From the NCBI RefSeq assembly GCF_932526225.1, contig NC_064037.1, positions 10,088,203-10,152,202 on the forward strand: a stretch of 64,000 nucleotides of DNA, read 5' to 3'. Under the pieces are notes generated by a model. That model made no database searches. It saw only the letters and a list, made by a program, of their open reading frames with translations, and had not been told where the DNA came from. Every line of letters begins with the position of its first letter. Position 1 is the first letter of the stretch. The stretch is from Nematostella vectensis. Lineage: Eukaryota > Cnidaria > Anthozoa > Actiniaria > Edwardsiidae. The position numbers and the translations under genes are program-made. Below are positions 9,623 through 18,510 of this stretch, one piece after another.

Positions 9623-10319
9623 GTGTTCAAAACAATGGTGGTCCTACATATTGTGCTCACCAAAGGCGAACAGACGCTCTTCTTCGAGCGGCCGATAAGG
9701 CGCCCACGCTTCGTGGCGCTCCGGCAGTGCTCGCTGTTTAACAGCTGGTATAATCTCGAGCGGGAGCATCAGATAACGACAATAGCCGCCCTCCCGCCCA
9801 TCGCTACTCTGCTAGCCGGGCACCACACGGCCGAGTCCATCGTGGAAACGATCAACCGCGCTGAAAGCAAGATTCTGACCGCGGAGCTGGATCCCCTCAC
9901 CGGGAAGATCGCGCTCATGTCCAAAGGCGTTGCGTTCCTGAATGCCGAGCTTTGCGCACTATTTGGCCTAGAGGCTAAAGACGATCAGTTGGGGGAGCGG
10001 GGCCTCGCACTCCCCTATGGGGGGGGGGGGGGGGGCACTTAAGGTGGCTTTGCCGAAAATAGAGGCCCTCTACATCTGCTGCGATATCGTAGATCGCACG
10101 CAATGCCTCTCCTTAGGCGAGCCATCAAACGTTCTCGCTTGCCTAGAAACCCGCGGGAGGCCGCACGAGAAAGTCGTCTATGGACCCGACGCCCCCGTTT
10201 GTGTCGCAGCATCTTCCTCTGAGTTTGTTTCGAGTATCCAAATATGGGTCAGGGATGACTGCGGCAGACGGGTGGACTTTAAGGGCAAGCCTGTTCGCCT
10301 TGTATTAGAGCTAACCTAG
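9623..10319 (+). pseudogene. Candidate structural protein of the element, frameshifted at poly-G
   Basis: The first part (9623-10020) reads LFFERPIRRPRFVALRQCSL, then ESIVETINRAESKI and LNAELCALFGL. A poly-G run at 10019-10036 shifts the frame. The second part (to 10319) carries VALPKIEALYICCDIVDR, PHEKVVYGPDAP and a C-terminal beta pattern IQIWVRDDCGRRVDFKGKPV ending at LELT. Joined, it would be about 230 residues. Alternating beta strands and the neighbouring ATPase suggest a minor capsid, penton or fibre role; this is inference. The homopolymer slip makes it non-functional as written, unless the run length is a sequencing artefact. Confidence 0.45.
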
Positions 10320-10335
10320 CTCCGACGTAACAGAC

Positions 10336-10999
10336 ATGGCAAACAGCGACGTTAGCAGTGGTGCCATATACCCCTCGCTTTCCAGTGTTTGCCCCCGAAG
10401 GGTACGCACATGACGCCTGCCGTTCCGGCAAGCGGCGACGTGCAAAGCTTCCGACTCCAGAAAATTGTGACACTCAGGCGGTTCTAGACAACAAGATAAC
10501 GCATCATCGACAGGTGCGGAAAAAGTATAAGCGCGCCTTTGCCGTTACCCATGCTGTGTCTGTGGCATCCGGCATCGCTGCAGGGGAGCCGGGGTGGTGG
10601 TCTCTTTGAGTGGGATAGGGGTTCTGATCGGCGGTCCGCTGGCAGGGGTCGCTGGGCTGTTCGGTGTCGTGGGCGCGGGCGCAGGGGTAGTATCTAGGGG
10701 TCTTACGAGCAAGGTGGCTAAACACGAAGACACGATGGTTTTAGCGGAGAGTAAGGAAAACTCGATCAGCGAGCTGGTCTCTAAGGCTCTGCAAGACGGG
10801 CATATCTCAGACGAAGAGTTTCGGCTAATACTTCGGGAACAAGAGAGATTCTGAGCGCTCAAGGCCGCTGTCAAAGCTCGACACGGCCTCGCATCGCGTG
10901 AGAAAAAAAGCAAGAAAGGGCCCTCCATGGAGACACGCGAAAAGATAAAAGAGGCTGCGAGAAATTCGCGAGGAGTTCGGGAGCGAGGTGTTCGAGTAA
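10336..10999 (+). pseudogene. Gly-rich membrane-segment protein of the element, broken
   Basis: The reading starts at ATG 10336. A basic stretch (VRKKYKRAF) precedes a long hydrophobic Gly/Ala/Val region (about 10540-10700), which is crossed by a frameshift near 10580. A helical domain follows: LAESKENSISELVSKALQDG, then ISDEEFRLIL. TGA interrupts it at 10852-10854, the frame continues with a Lys/Arg-rich tail, and a second frameshift near 10955 would restore an ending at about 10999. The layout (basic, hydrophobic Gly-rich, helical) resembles membrane-active virion proteins, but I cannot name the family. It lies just inside the right TIR. Confidence 0.5.
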
Positions 11000-11120
11000 A
11001 GCTGAGGTTTAAACGCCACGCCAGCGGCTTTGAATTTACGGCCGAAAAACGGTCATTCCGCGCTCCGTAGGGTGGCGGCCCAACCCAATGCTATGCACAT
11101 GTGCATATATATATATATAC

Positions 11121-11574
11121 ATACTACAGGACAGACGGGGGTCTAATTGCAAGGTTCCCGCATGTTAACGCGCGGAGCCGCGCGAAGCGCTGGGCATACG
11201 GAGAACGGGCTGGCGGGCGCGGCGCGGGTTATCTCCATTTATCTCGAAAGCCCCTACTCGACCCCGGCGCTTCGCGCTACCCGGGCCCCGCCCGACCTCG
11301 GCTCCGCCGACCCGGACCCCGCCCGGCCATGGGAAACGGGCTGGGGGGGGGGGGGGCGGCACGGGTACCTCTCGTTTCTATGAAAGGCCCCAGTCCGTAG
11401 ATTATTCTTTTGCAATTATTGTCGATTTCTTATCTACGCGGAGTGTGTTTTGCGTAGATTAATAATTGCTAATTATTAATCTACGCGGAGTGGTCCCGAC
11501 GTAGATTGATAATTAGCAATTATTAATCTACGCGAAAAGCGTTTCGGTGTCTATGAAAATCCAAAGTCTCCCCC
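11121..11574. repeat. Right terminal inverted repeat of the Polinton-like element
   Basis: It is the inverse of 2936-3409, including the GC-rich inner part and the three AT-rich hairpins at about 11396-11533. A short TA microsatellite (11104-11119) abuts its inner end. It is followed by GTGTTT (11575-11580), the right target duplication. Confidence 0.88.
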
Positions 11575-11580
11575 GTGTTT

Positions 11581-13080
11581 AGTAGGATGGCCTCTGGATT
11601 TTTTTTTCCGTATCTAGTCCGCTGAGCGCGATACCCGCTTTCCTTTTCCTCAAGGTAGCACCAGAACTACCGGCAGGCGAAATTGAAAGCCACGTCCCTT
11701 AAAACCAGCTCGATTTTTCTTTTTTTTTTTTGGGGGGGGGGGGGGGGGGTGCGAAATCCGAAAAAGTGGACATAATTTTTCTGGGGGAGGGGGGGGGGGG
11801 AGGGAGGAAGTTTTCTGATAAAAATCTGACCACCCCGAAAGAAAAAAAGGTTTTTTTATGCCTTTGCAGTATTTAGCTACAAATAAAGTCTGATAGCTTA
11901 TGCTTTATAGTTTTGTCTACGAATAGCACGTCTATTAAGAACCGAAAGTAGACTTTTGGCCGTTGTGGGGGGGGGGAGATTTTGCTTTATCCCCCCCCCC
12001 CCCCGGGTATGGGCCAGATATCAGCTTTGTTTAGTGACATAGATTATGATAATAAAATTTGCATACTAAATTATAAAAAAAAGTCGGTTCACTTAAACAA
12101 GAAACTACCCCAAGAACCGGTTTAACAGTCTTATCGTAAGCCAAAGTAATATTTAAGTTTGTTCGCGATCTCATCTTTTTACGGAAGAGGGTATTAAAAA
12201 CGGAAAGAAACCGCGTTACCATTTAGTTTCTTGCGTGACTAAGCATGCATGAAATTTTACAAGCTGGTGGTTTTCCCTATTCAGCCGTCAAACACGAGTG
12301 ATCACACTTAGAATAATTTCCGGCGAAGGGCAAACGGACTAAGTTTCTACTTCGTATATAAATAGATAAGTAACTAAAAAACAACTAGCGATACATGATC
12401 TCTTATTTGCTGGCTTATGACATAGTGCACAAAAAATATTTTTATACGCGAGCACAAACTTACGCATCCATAGGACATGTTTAGCACTTTCGAACATTAC
12501 TTTATTGTGCCGAGCCCTCCTGGCATACTGACGTTAGACACATATTTTTGAAGTATTACTTTACAAATGCCTCATGCAAACTTCTTAATGATATTCTATC
12601 GTTTCCTGGATATTCGAGCTTAAAGTCGTAAGTTAACAGGTGCTCGGAGCTACTGAATACAGCTTGTGTCAAATATTCATTTGTTGTATCTCGGTATTGT
12701 ACGGTAGTATTGCGTTCTTTTGTCTCCAAAATTTCCTGACCTCGACGGGAATGATTGTAGAGGCGCCAGGGAAAGTTTCATTTCGTTTCTTGGATTATGA
12801 CATAGTTGCCCAAAAATTCGAAAGTTTAGAAAGTCGCCAGAAACGTACCAGAAACATAGCTTCGTATAAAAACGGTAGAATGCATCACTTTAATGTTGTT
12901 TCTACAAATTGTAATTACTAGCACATTATTGTAAGAATCTTTCTTGAAGTGGCAACAATTTTTTTGCTTTACAAAGTGCGCTGCCAAACGTCTAGGTACT
13001 GATATTTCTGAAGAGTTATTTGCCTCAAATTTCCCGCCGTTGTTATTAGGTGAAAGCGTCGGCCCGTTGCCTAGCAAAAC
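11581..13080. other. AT-rich filler with poly-G runs, no gene
   Basis: Homopolymer runs of T, G and C occur at about 11720-11810 and 11966-12004. I see no coding sequence with domain support. This is the interior right flank of the large 315-13161 element. Confidence 0.4.
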
Positions 13081-13084
13081 AGCA

Positions 13085-13161
13085 CCTCATTAAATGCATG
13101 GCCCGGGTGTGAAGACTCATTAATTCACACTTAGTCCGTAGACCGTCTGGTACCCGGGGTA
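13085..13161. repeat. Right terminal inverted repeat of the 12.8-kb element
   Basis: The inverse of 386-444 (13085-13143) is followed by the terminal palindrome TACCCGGGGTA at 13151-13161. The 9-bp duplication GTAGCCCTT follows at 13162-13170. Confidence 0.65.
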
Positions 13162-13392
13162 GTAGCCCTTAGATGCAATACGGGAATGTCATAACTACCA
13201 ATAAGCCAATCACAGCGCGCGTACTATTTTAGCCATATAATCATCAGTTATAGGGTACTCAAAAGAAAGAGAAGCAGTCTACATGACTAATATGTTTTTT
13301 TTTGTTAGATTCTTTTGTTAGAAAAGTGGTTTTGTTGTCGTAGACAATTTGCCCGGCGAAGCGGAGCAAAGCATTACACAACAACAAAAATC

Positions 13393-15009
13393 ATGGCGTC
13401 GTTTAGCTCCCCGTGTTTCCGTGCTTCGGCTCGTCAATACCTTGGGCTTTTTCGCTATCCTGCATCTTGCCGAGCCATCTACCATCGCCATCAAACCAAC
13501 AGTACATATTCAGCCACTCCAAGTGGCGAACGAGTGAAAACGATCGCTGAAATGCCAGGTCTTCCCAGCTTGCCCGTCTTTGGCTCCGCGCCATTTCTTG
13601 CTTTGAATAGAAAAGGCCGTCCTCTCGGAAGATTCATTTTGGATAAACAGTTTACAGATGTTGAGACTTACGGTAAGATTTTTAAGTTAGATGTTCCTGG
13701 GGGTTTCAAGATCATAAGCGTAGCTGACCCAGACACCGCCATGGCGATATTACGCAATGAGCCTAAATACCCAAAGCGATTTGATAGCCCTTTGCTGGAC
13801 TTTTACCGAAACACGAGGAAGAAAATACCCGGAGTTTTCTTTGCTGAGGGCCCAGACTGGCACAAATACCGGAGTGTTATAAGCAAGAGGATTTTGCGCC
13901 CGAAAGAGGTTGCCGATTATGTGCCAGAATTCGACAACATTGGATCAAAGTTTCTCGAGCGAGTCGAGAATATTCGCGGTAAAGCCGGAACTGATAGTGA
14001 ATACGAAGTGGAAAATCTCGATAACGAGTTGTTTAAGTGGTCGTTTGAGAGTGTGGCGTATATGTTGTTCGACAAGCGCTTTGGAACCCTTGAAGAAAAC
14101 GTTAATCCCGATGCACAAGGGTTTATCGCATCAGTTGGGGGCTTACTTGAAAGCTTTCTTCCTGCCTCCCTGCTCCCAGTGTTTATTTACAAAGTCTACG
14201 AGACAGAGGCCTATAAGAATTTGGTCTACCACTTCGACAGGATGTACAACTACGCCGAGAAGTTTATTGGTGAAAGAGTGCAAGAGTTGGAGAAGGAAGG
14301 AAAGTTGGACGGTGATATTCAAGACGGAGAAAGAGTCGACTTTTTCCGTTTTCTTCTGTCAAGTGGCAAGCTGACAAGGGATGATCTGTTAGCCAGCGTC
14401 ATTGACCTTTTATTCGCCGGGGTAGATACAACCTCAAACACAATGCAGTGGGTCTTCTACACAATGGGAAAACACCAAGATAAACAAGAAAAGCTTTACC
14501 AAGAAATAACGTCCGTACTTCAGCCAGGCGAGCTGTCATCAACAAAACACATCGCAAAGATGCCGTACCTCCGCGCATGGCTAAAGGAAACACTGCGATT
14601 ATACCCAGTTCTTTCAGCTTTACCCCGCCAAGTTCCCGAAGACATCGTTATCGATGGTTATCACATACCGGCTCATACGAACTTCAACATCCTATTCTAC
14701 TACATGGGTAGAGATGAGAGTAATTTCAAAGACCCACTACAGTTCAAGCCCGAGAGGTGGCTGCGAGATGAAAGCCATTCAACTGCTGAAGCCATGCATG
14801 CATTTGCGTCAATCCCCTTTGGTTTTGGGACGCGTATGTGCGTCGGTCGGCGAATTGCTGAGTTAGAGATGCATTTGTTGATGATTAAAGCCCTCCAGAG
14901 ATACATCATCACCTACCCTCATAATGACGAGATTAAGCCATTTATGCGAGGAGTCACAATCCCGGACAAACCCGTCCGAGTCCGGTTTACTGACAGACCA
15001 GGCTGCTGA
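13393..15009 (+). CDS. Mitochondrial-clan cytochrome P450, copy A (538 aa, intronless)
   Basis: This is a full-length P450 with all hallmarks: I-helix AGVDTTSNT (oxygen activation), K-helix ExxR (KETLRLYP), PERW, and the heme loop FGFGTRMCVG, whose Cys483 ligates the iron. The N-terminus is Arg/Ser/Tyr-rich with few acidic residues, like a mitochondrial presequence, and the overall pattern resembles the mitochondrial clan (CYP10/11/24/27 type), fed by adrenodoxin. The natural substrate cannot be read from sequence. I chose the ATG at 13393 because the same start and 5' leader occur in copy B. The gene has no intron and faces copy B (21980-23602) across 7 kb. The two proteins differ at only about 30 positions by eye, including two extra C-terminal residues in B. 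Confidence 0.95.
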   Translation: MASFSSPCFRASARQYLGLFRYPASCRAIYHRHQTNSTYSATPSGERVKTIAEMPGLPSLPVFGSAPFLALNRKGRPLGRFILDKQFTDVETYGKIFKLDVPGGFKIISVADPDTAMAILRNEPKYPKRFDSPLLDFYRNTRKKIPGVFFAEGPDWHKYRSVISKRILRPKEVADYVPEFDNIGSKFLERVENIRGKAGTDSEYEVENLDNELFKWSFESVAYMLFDKRFGTLEENVNPDAQGFIASVGGLLESFLPASLLPVFIYKVYETEAYKNLVYHFDRMYNYAEKFIGERVQELEKEGKLDGDIQDGERVDFFRFLLSSGKLTRDDLLASVIDLLFAGVDTTSNTMQWVFYTMGKHQDKQEKLYQEITSVLQPGELSSTKHIAKMPYLRAWLKETLRLYPVLSALPRQVPEDIVIDGYHIPAHTNFNILFYYMGRDESNFKDPLQFKPERWLRDESHSTAEAMHAFASIPFGFGTRMCVGRRIAELEMHLLMIKALQRYIITYPHNDEIKPFMRGVTIPDKPVRVRFTDRPGC

Positions 15010-15769
15010 TTATTTCTACTAACATTCTATGGGGTCAATCAAGTATGAAGCACTAGACTGAATAATCTATTTTTTTCAAAGGAGTATCTTTATAGGTGGC
15101 TGAACACGAATCACAGCTTAGATTGAAATTTAGTTTTTGTTGACGGACAAAATTTGGAGAACCCAGAAAAAAAACCTCAGGCAAAGGCGAGAACAAGAAA
15201 CTCAATTACGTTGGAACCGCGAATAGAATCTAGGACCTAGGGAAGTCTTTGTAAGTATATTTTATATGCAGTATAAGCACTAGACTAAACAATCTTTTGT
15301 GCCTTAGTATAGAATCCAAAATAATAGCTTTAGAGGTGGCTGGCCATAGCCTACCAGTAGGCTTTGATAGTTTTTCCCTCACAAAAAGGTTCATACGTGC
15401 TTGTATTTTTGAGTAGCATATGAAGAAAACGTTGTCGTTTTGGGGGTCTGGTACCTAGGAAACTTAGTTTCTTATCAGGGACCTTCTCAAACAACTGAAG
15501 ATGGTCACAGTAACTGTTTTTCTCTTCTGATTACAAGTCATTGAGTTTACGAAGCCCCTGGGGTACGCTCACCTTTAAAATAATTTCAAAAATCATGCAT
15601 ATTTTCCAAATAACGAATACATTAGTTTCCTTATTTGGAAGTGACCGCTTTTGGCAAACAACATATGCGTGATAACGACATAACGAAATAAGCCCTAATG
15701 TGAACGTTGACGACATAAGCATCAAATGAAAATGTGACATTTCTGTGTTTTATGGCAAGATAATTGAAA
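15010..15769. other. 3' flank of P450 copy A, no gene
   Basis: This is AT-rich DNA between the P450 stop and the Harbinger-type gene. I see no further coding sequence. Homology to the region downstream of copy B does not obviously continue past the stop codon. Confidence 0.35.
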
Positions 15770-17328
15770 ATGGGGGGTGAACGAGATTCATTTACTGCTG
15801 TTGCTGTTGAACTTTTGTTTCTTCTACGAAGACGTCGAAAAAAAATGGGGAGAAAAAAGACTGTTCGCCGATCGAAGTGGGTCCGGCCCATCTTTATGCA
15901 AACCGAACGCGAAAACCATGGTCAGTTCCACTCTTTGCTACGAAAGCTAGAAGACGGAGACAGGTAATACTATTTCAAGTAGGTATTTTTTATTTCCACT
16001 TTCGTCTAAAAATTGAAGCTGTGGTGGCTGATAACCGTATAAGGATTGAAATCTAGCTTTTTATTTGCCATGCGCAATTTGTATTACGTTTGGTTTGATC
16101 GAAAACTAAAAGAAAAGATTTCAACTGCGACGCTGAATTTTCACTTCTAAGGAAGAAAAAATCAACTGGAGAAGACCATTAGACTTGAAAAATGTATTTA
16201 TTTGATACTTGAGTTCTTTTAATTCTTTCAAATGGCAAATTACTCAAGTGATTGTTGTGTTAGATTCTTAACTTAAAGTTAAGTTGGTTTATTCTTTTGT
16301 AAATTTTAGATTCCAACTAAACTGCATATAAAAAAAACAATACTGTTAGGTGCTCTCTTCACTCATGCTGGTGCATGTTTCTGTTTTATAGTAAGATAAA
16401 GTCAAGTTAAATTATCTATAAATTGTGATCCTGCAGCTATCTACGAATGTCTCCGGAAAGGTTTCAGCACCTTCACTTAATGGTTGGTCCCATAATTGCC
16501 AAGAAAGACACAAAAATGAGGAAGGCAATATCATCTGAAGAACGACTTGTGGTGACCCTCAGGTACCTGGCGACTGGTGATTCTCAGCAGTCTCAGTCCT
16601 TCAACTTCAGGATTGGAAGGTCAACGGTGTCAGAAATTATCAGGGAGACCTGCAGTGCTATCTGGGAGGCGCTCCATAAGAACTATCTTAAGTCACCCTC
16701 AACCCCTGACGAATGGCAGGAAATAGCCAATGATTTTGAGAGCTTGTGGGACTTCCCACATTGTATTGAAGCAGGAGATGGGAAGCATGTGGTCATGGAA
16801 TGTCCATTGAACTCTGGCTCCAACCCTTTTGTTACAGTTGTGGATGAAGGCCTTCCCTTGCGTAAGTACCAGATGCGGCCACACCCAGGAAGAGGACTGA
16901 CAGAAGAGAAAGCAATCTTTAATTACCGACTGTCAAGGGTACGCCGGACTATCGAGAACATCTTCGGAATTCTAAGAGCACGTTGGAGAATTTACAGGAG
17001 CCCAATCAAAGCAGATGTGAAAACAGTAGAGGGTATTGTGAAGGCAACTGTATGTCTTCACAACTATCTTCAGCTAACAGAAAATTCTGCATATTCTCCG
17101 GCAGGATTTATTGACAGTGAAGACATGACAGGTAACATTAGGCCTGGAGACTGGAGGAGGATTGTTGCAGGTGATTCTGGAGCCCTTATGTCTACCCCTT
17201 CCAGACAAGGAAGAACAAGCGTCGAGGGAAATCTGACCAGGGATTTGTACACTGCCTATTTTAACTCACCATTCGGATCAGTCCCTTGGCAGCTGGACCA
17301 TGTGTGGTCATGTGGGCCACGCCTGTGA
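15770..17328 (+). CDS. PIF/Harbinger (HARBI1-like) transposase, two exons, internally deleted
   Basis: Exon 1 is 15770-15963 (ending GACAG before GTAATA) and exon 2 is 16437-17328 (after a CTGCAG acceptor). The splice joins in phase to 361 residues. Features in order: basic N-terminus; the RSKWVRPIF motif typical of HARBI1 N-termini; helix-turn-helix-like ERLVVTLRYLATGDSQ...GRSTVSEII; first catalytic Asp in EAGDGKH; and the final Glu region RRTIENIFGILRARWRI. Between CPLNSGS and FVTVVDEGLPL about 40-80 residues expected for DDE_Tnp_4 are missing, including the second catalytic Asp, yet the frame stays open. It is probably an inactive transposase; a domesticated protein is an alternative. The companion gene fragment is at 18045-18510 (-). 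Confidence 0.82.
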
Positions 17329-18044
17329 ACAATTTAAGTGGCAAGCTATCTTTGTCATAGCATCATCAGTGGAGTTGATCTCCAAAGGGGATAGAGGGTT
17401 GGGTGGACAATCAGACAAGCAAAAAAAAGTAAAAAAGGGCAAATATTTGACCACCCTAAAATTGCTTAGAAATTACCCTAAACGTAATTGAGATCTTGAT
17501 TAATCTAAAAAGCCAATTTTTAACTCATTGAATATATGCCCATAATTTTACCCCTTTAAAAGCAACCCTATTTTTTAATTGCACAGATTTTATTGGGACA
17601 ACCGCCTCCCCCCCCTTAAGGGTTAATGTATTACCATAATCTTCAATTAAATTTTAAAAGTTGAGTTAATGAACTTGTCAATACTTTGTGAGGTATATTC
17701 ATAAGCTTTTTTCAAGCTTTTTCATAAAAATGTTTATAATATGTTTGTGCAAATAAATCATTCATTCCATTTGCATTATGTAGTCTTACAGGTTATACAA
17801 AAATAAATGCAGGACTTTAGAGTACAACACCTTACATAAAGCACTCGTAGCCTTTCATGTGATATTGCTTCTGTATACTAGGCAAAAAAGATAACTTAAT
17901 GACAGCATTGTGCAATAAATGATTTATTGGACATAAATATATGTTTTTTTTATAATTGCTCACTGTAAAAATCTTACATAAACTGCCAAAAGCAGCCACA
18001 ACATTATTGAAAATATCCCTTATGTTAAATTACAAGACTATTTA
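17329..18044. other. AT-rich spacer between the Harbinger genes
   Basis: There is no supported coding sequence. It separates the transposase from the oppositely oriented companion gene fragment and is probably part of the same element, but I could not locate terminal inverted repeats. Confidence 0.35.
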
Positions 18045-18510
18045 CTGAAGGAAGGCCAGTTTGCAATGAAGGCAAACTTGTCGCTAGCATCCCCATTGAT
18101 GCCAGCTTTGCCTCCATGCAAACCTGGCTAATTCGAAACTTGGCCAGAGCATTCTGCTCTAGAGTCATAGCTCGGAGCTATGCACTAATAAATGCCCCAA
18201 ACAAATCATCCTCATCTTTTGCTGTCTCAGTTGGCTTGTTGGCTTCCGATAGCTGAGCCAAGCAAGATAGAACTTGTTTGTCAAAGCTTTAATCTGGTGT
18301 GGCAAGCTTCCTCTTCTTCAACCCCCATTTAGGCCTTCCTGTCACCTCTGACACCTTTTTATCATCCTCATCAATTTCATCACAAGCGAGGGCATCCTCT
18401 GCACCTTCTTCACAATTCACTGGAACATTTGTGCAGGTCCTGCGTCTTGGAATGACAAAACTGTCGAGCCAAGACAGGTAGGGGGAAAACTGTGACACTT
18501 CATTTTTCGC
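18045..18510 (-). pseudogene. Harbinger companion (MADF/Myb-like) protein, C-terminal remnant
   Basis: The minus strand shows a splice acceptor (TTTTACAG at 18511-18518) followed by VSQFSPYLSWLDSFVIPRRR and an acidic EEGAEDALACDEIDEDDKK stretch. Stops at 18289-18291 and about 18178 interrupt it, but the frame continues with DEDDLFGAFIS and a helical tail. PIF/Harbinger elements encode a second, DNA-binding (MADF/Myb-like) protein whose C-terminus looks like this, and convergent layout with the transposase supports the pairing. The N-terminal domain is not visible, so the gene is truncated and dead. Confidence 0.55.

Larger units (their letters stand above)
2936..11574. mobile_element. Compact Polinton-like (adintovirus-like) DNA element, decayed
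   Basis: This is an 8639-bp unit bounded by inverted repeats (2936-3409 and 11121-11574) and by a perfect 6-bp target duplication GTGTTT (2930-2935 and 11575-11580). Six-base duplications are what Polinton/Maverick rve integrases make. The interior is GC-rich, unlike the AT-rich surroundings. It holds a Cys-rich protein, a polymerase-like/SF1-helicase/HNH replicase, a small membrane protein, an rve integrase, an A32-type packaging ATPase and several small ORFs that may be virion proteins. Genes lie in three blocks: + (3426-6086), - (9619-6073), + (9623-10999). It is about half the size of a classical Polinton, and I see neither a recognisable major capsid protein nor a classical protein-primed PolB. 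Frameshifts, nonsense codons and internal deletions make it a fossil. Confidence 0.85.
315..13161. mobile_element. Large Mutator-like element with 9-bp target duplication, containing nested elements
   Basis: The left end (315-325) and the right end (13151-13161) are both versions of an 11-base palindrome, TACCC-N-GGGTA. Bases 386-444 and 13085-13143 are inverted, near-identical copies of each other, and the left arm carries an extra hairpin of about 50 bases. Immediately outside lie GTAGCCCTC (306-314) and GTAGCCCTT (13162-13170), a 9-bp direct repeat with one mismatch. Nine-base duplications are typical of Mutator-like transposons. A 104-bp element at 34755 shares the terminal motif and also has a 9-bp duplication. 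I see no Mutator transposase inside; the interior is a truncated LINE, a Polinton-like element and AT-rich filler. The boundaries are seen directly; the superfamily is inferred. Confidence 0.68.
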
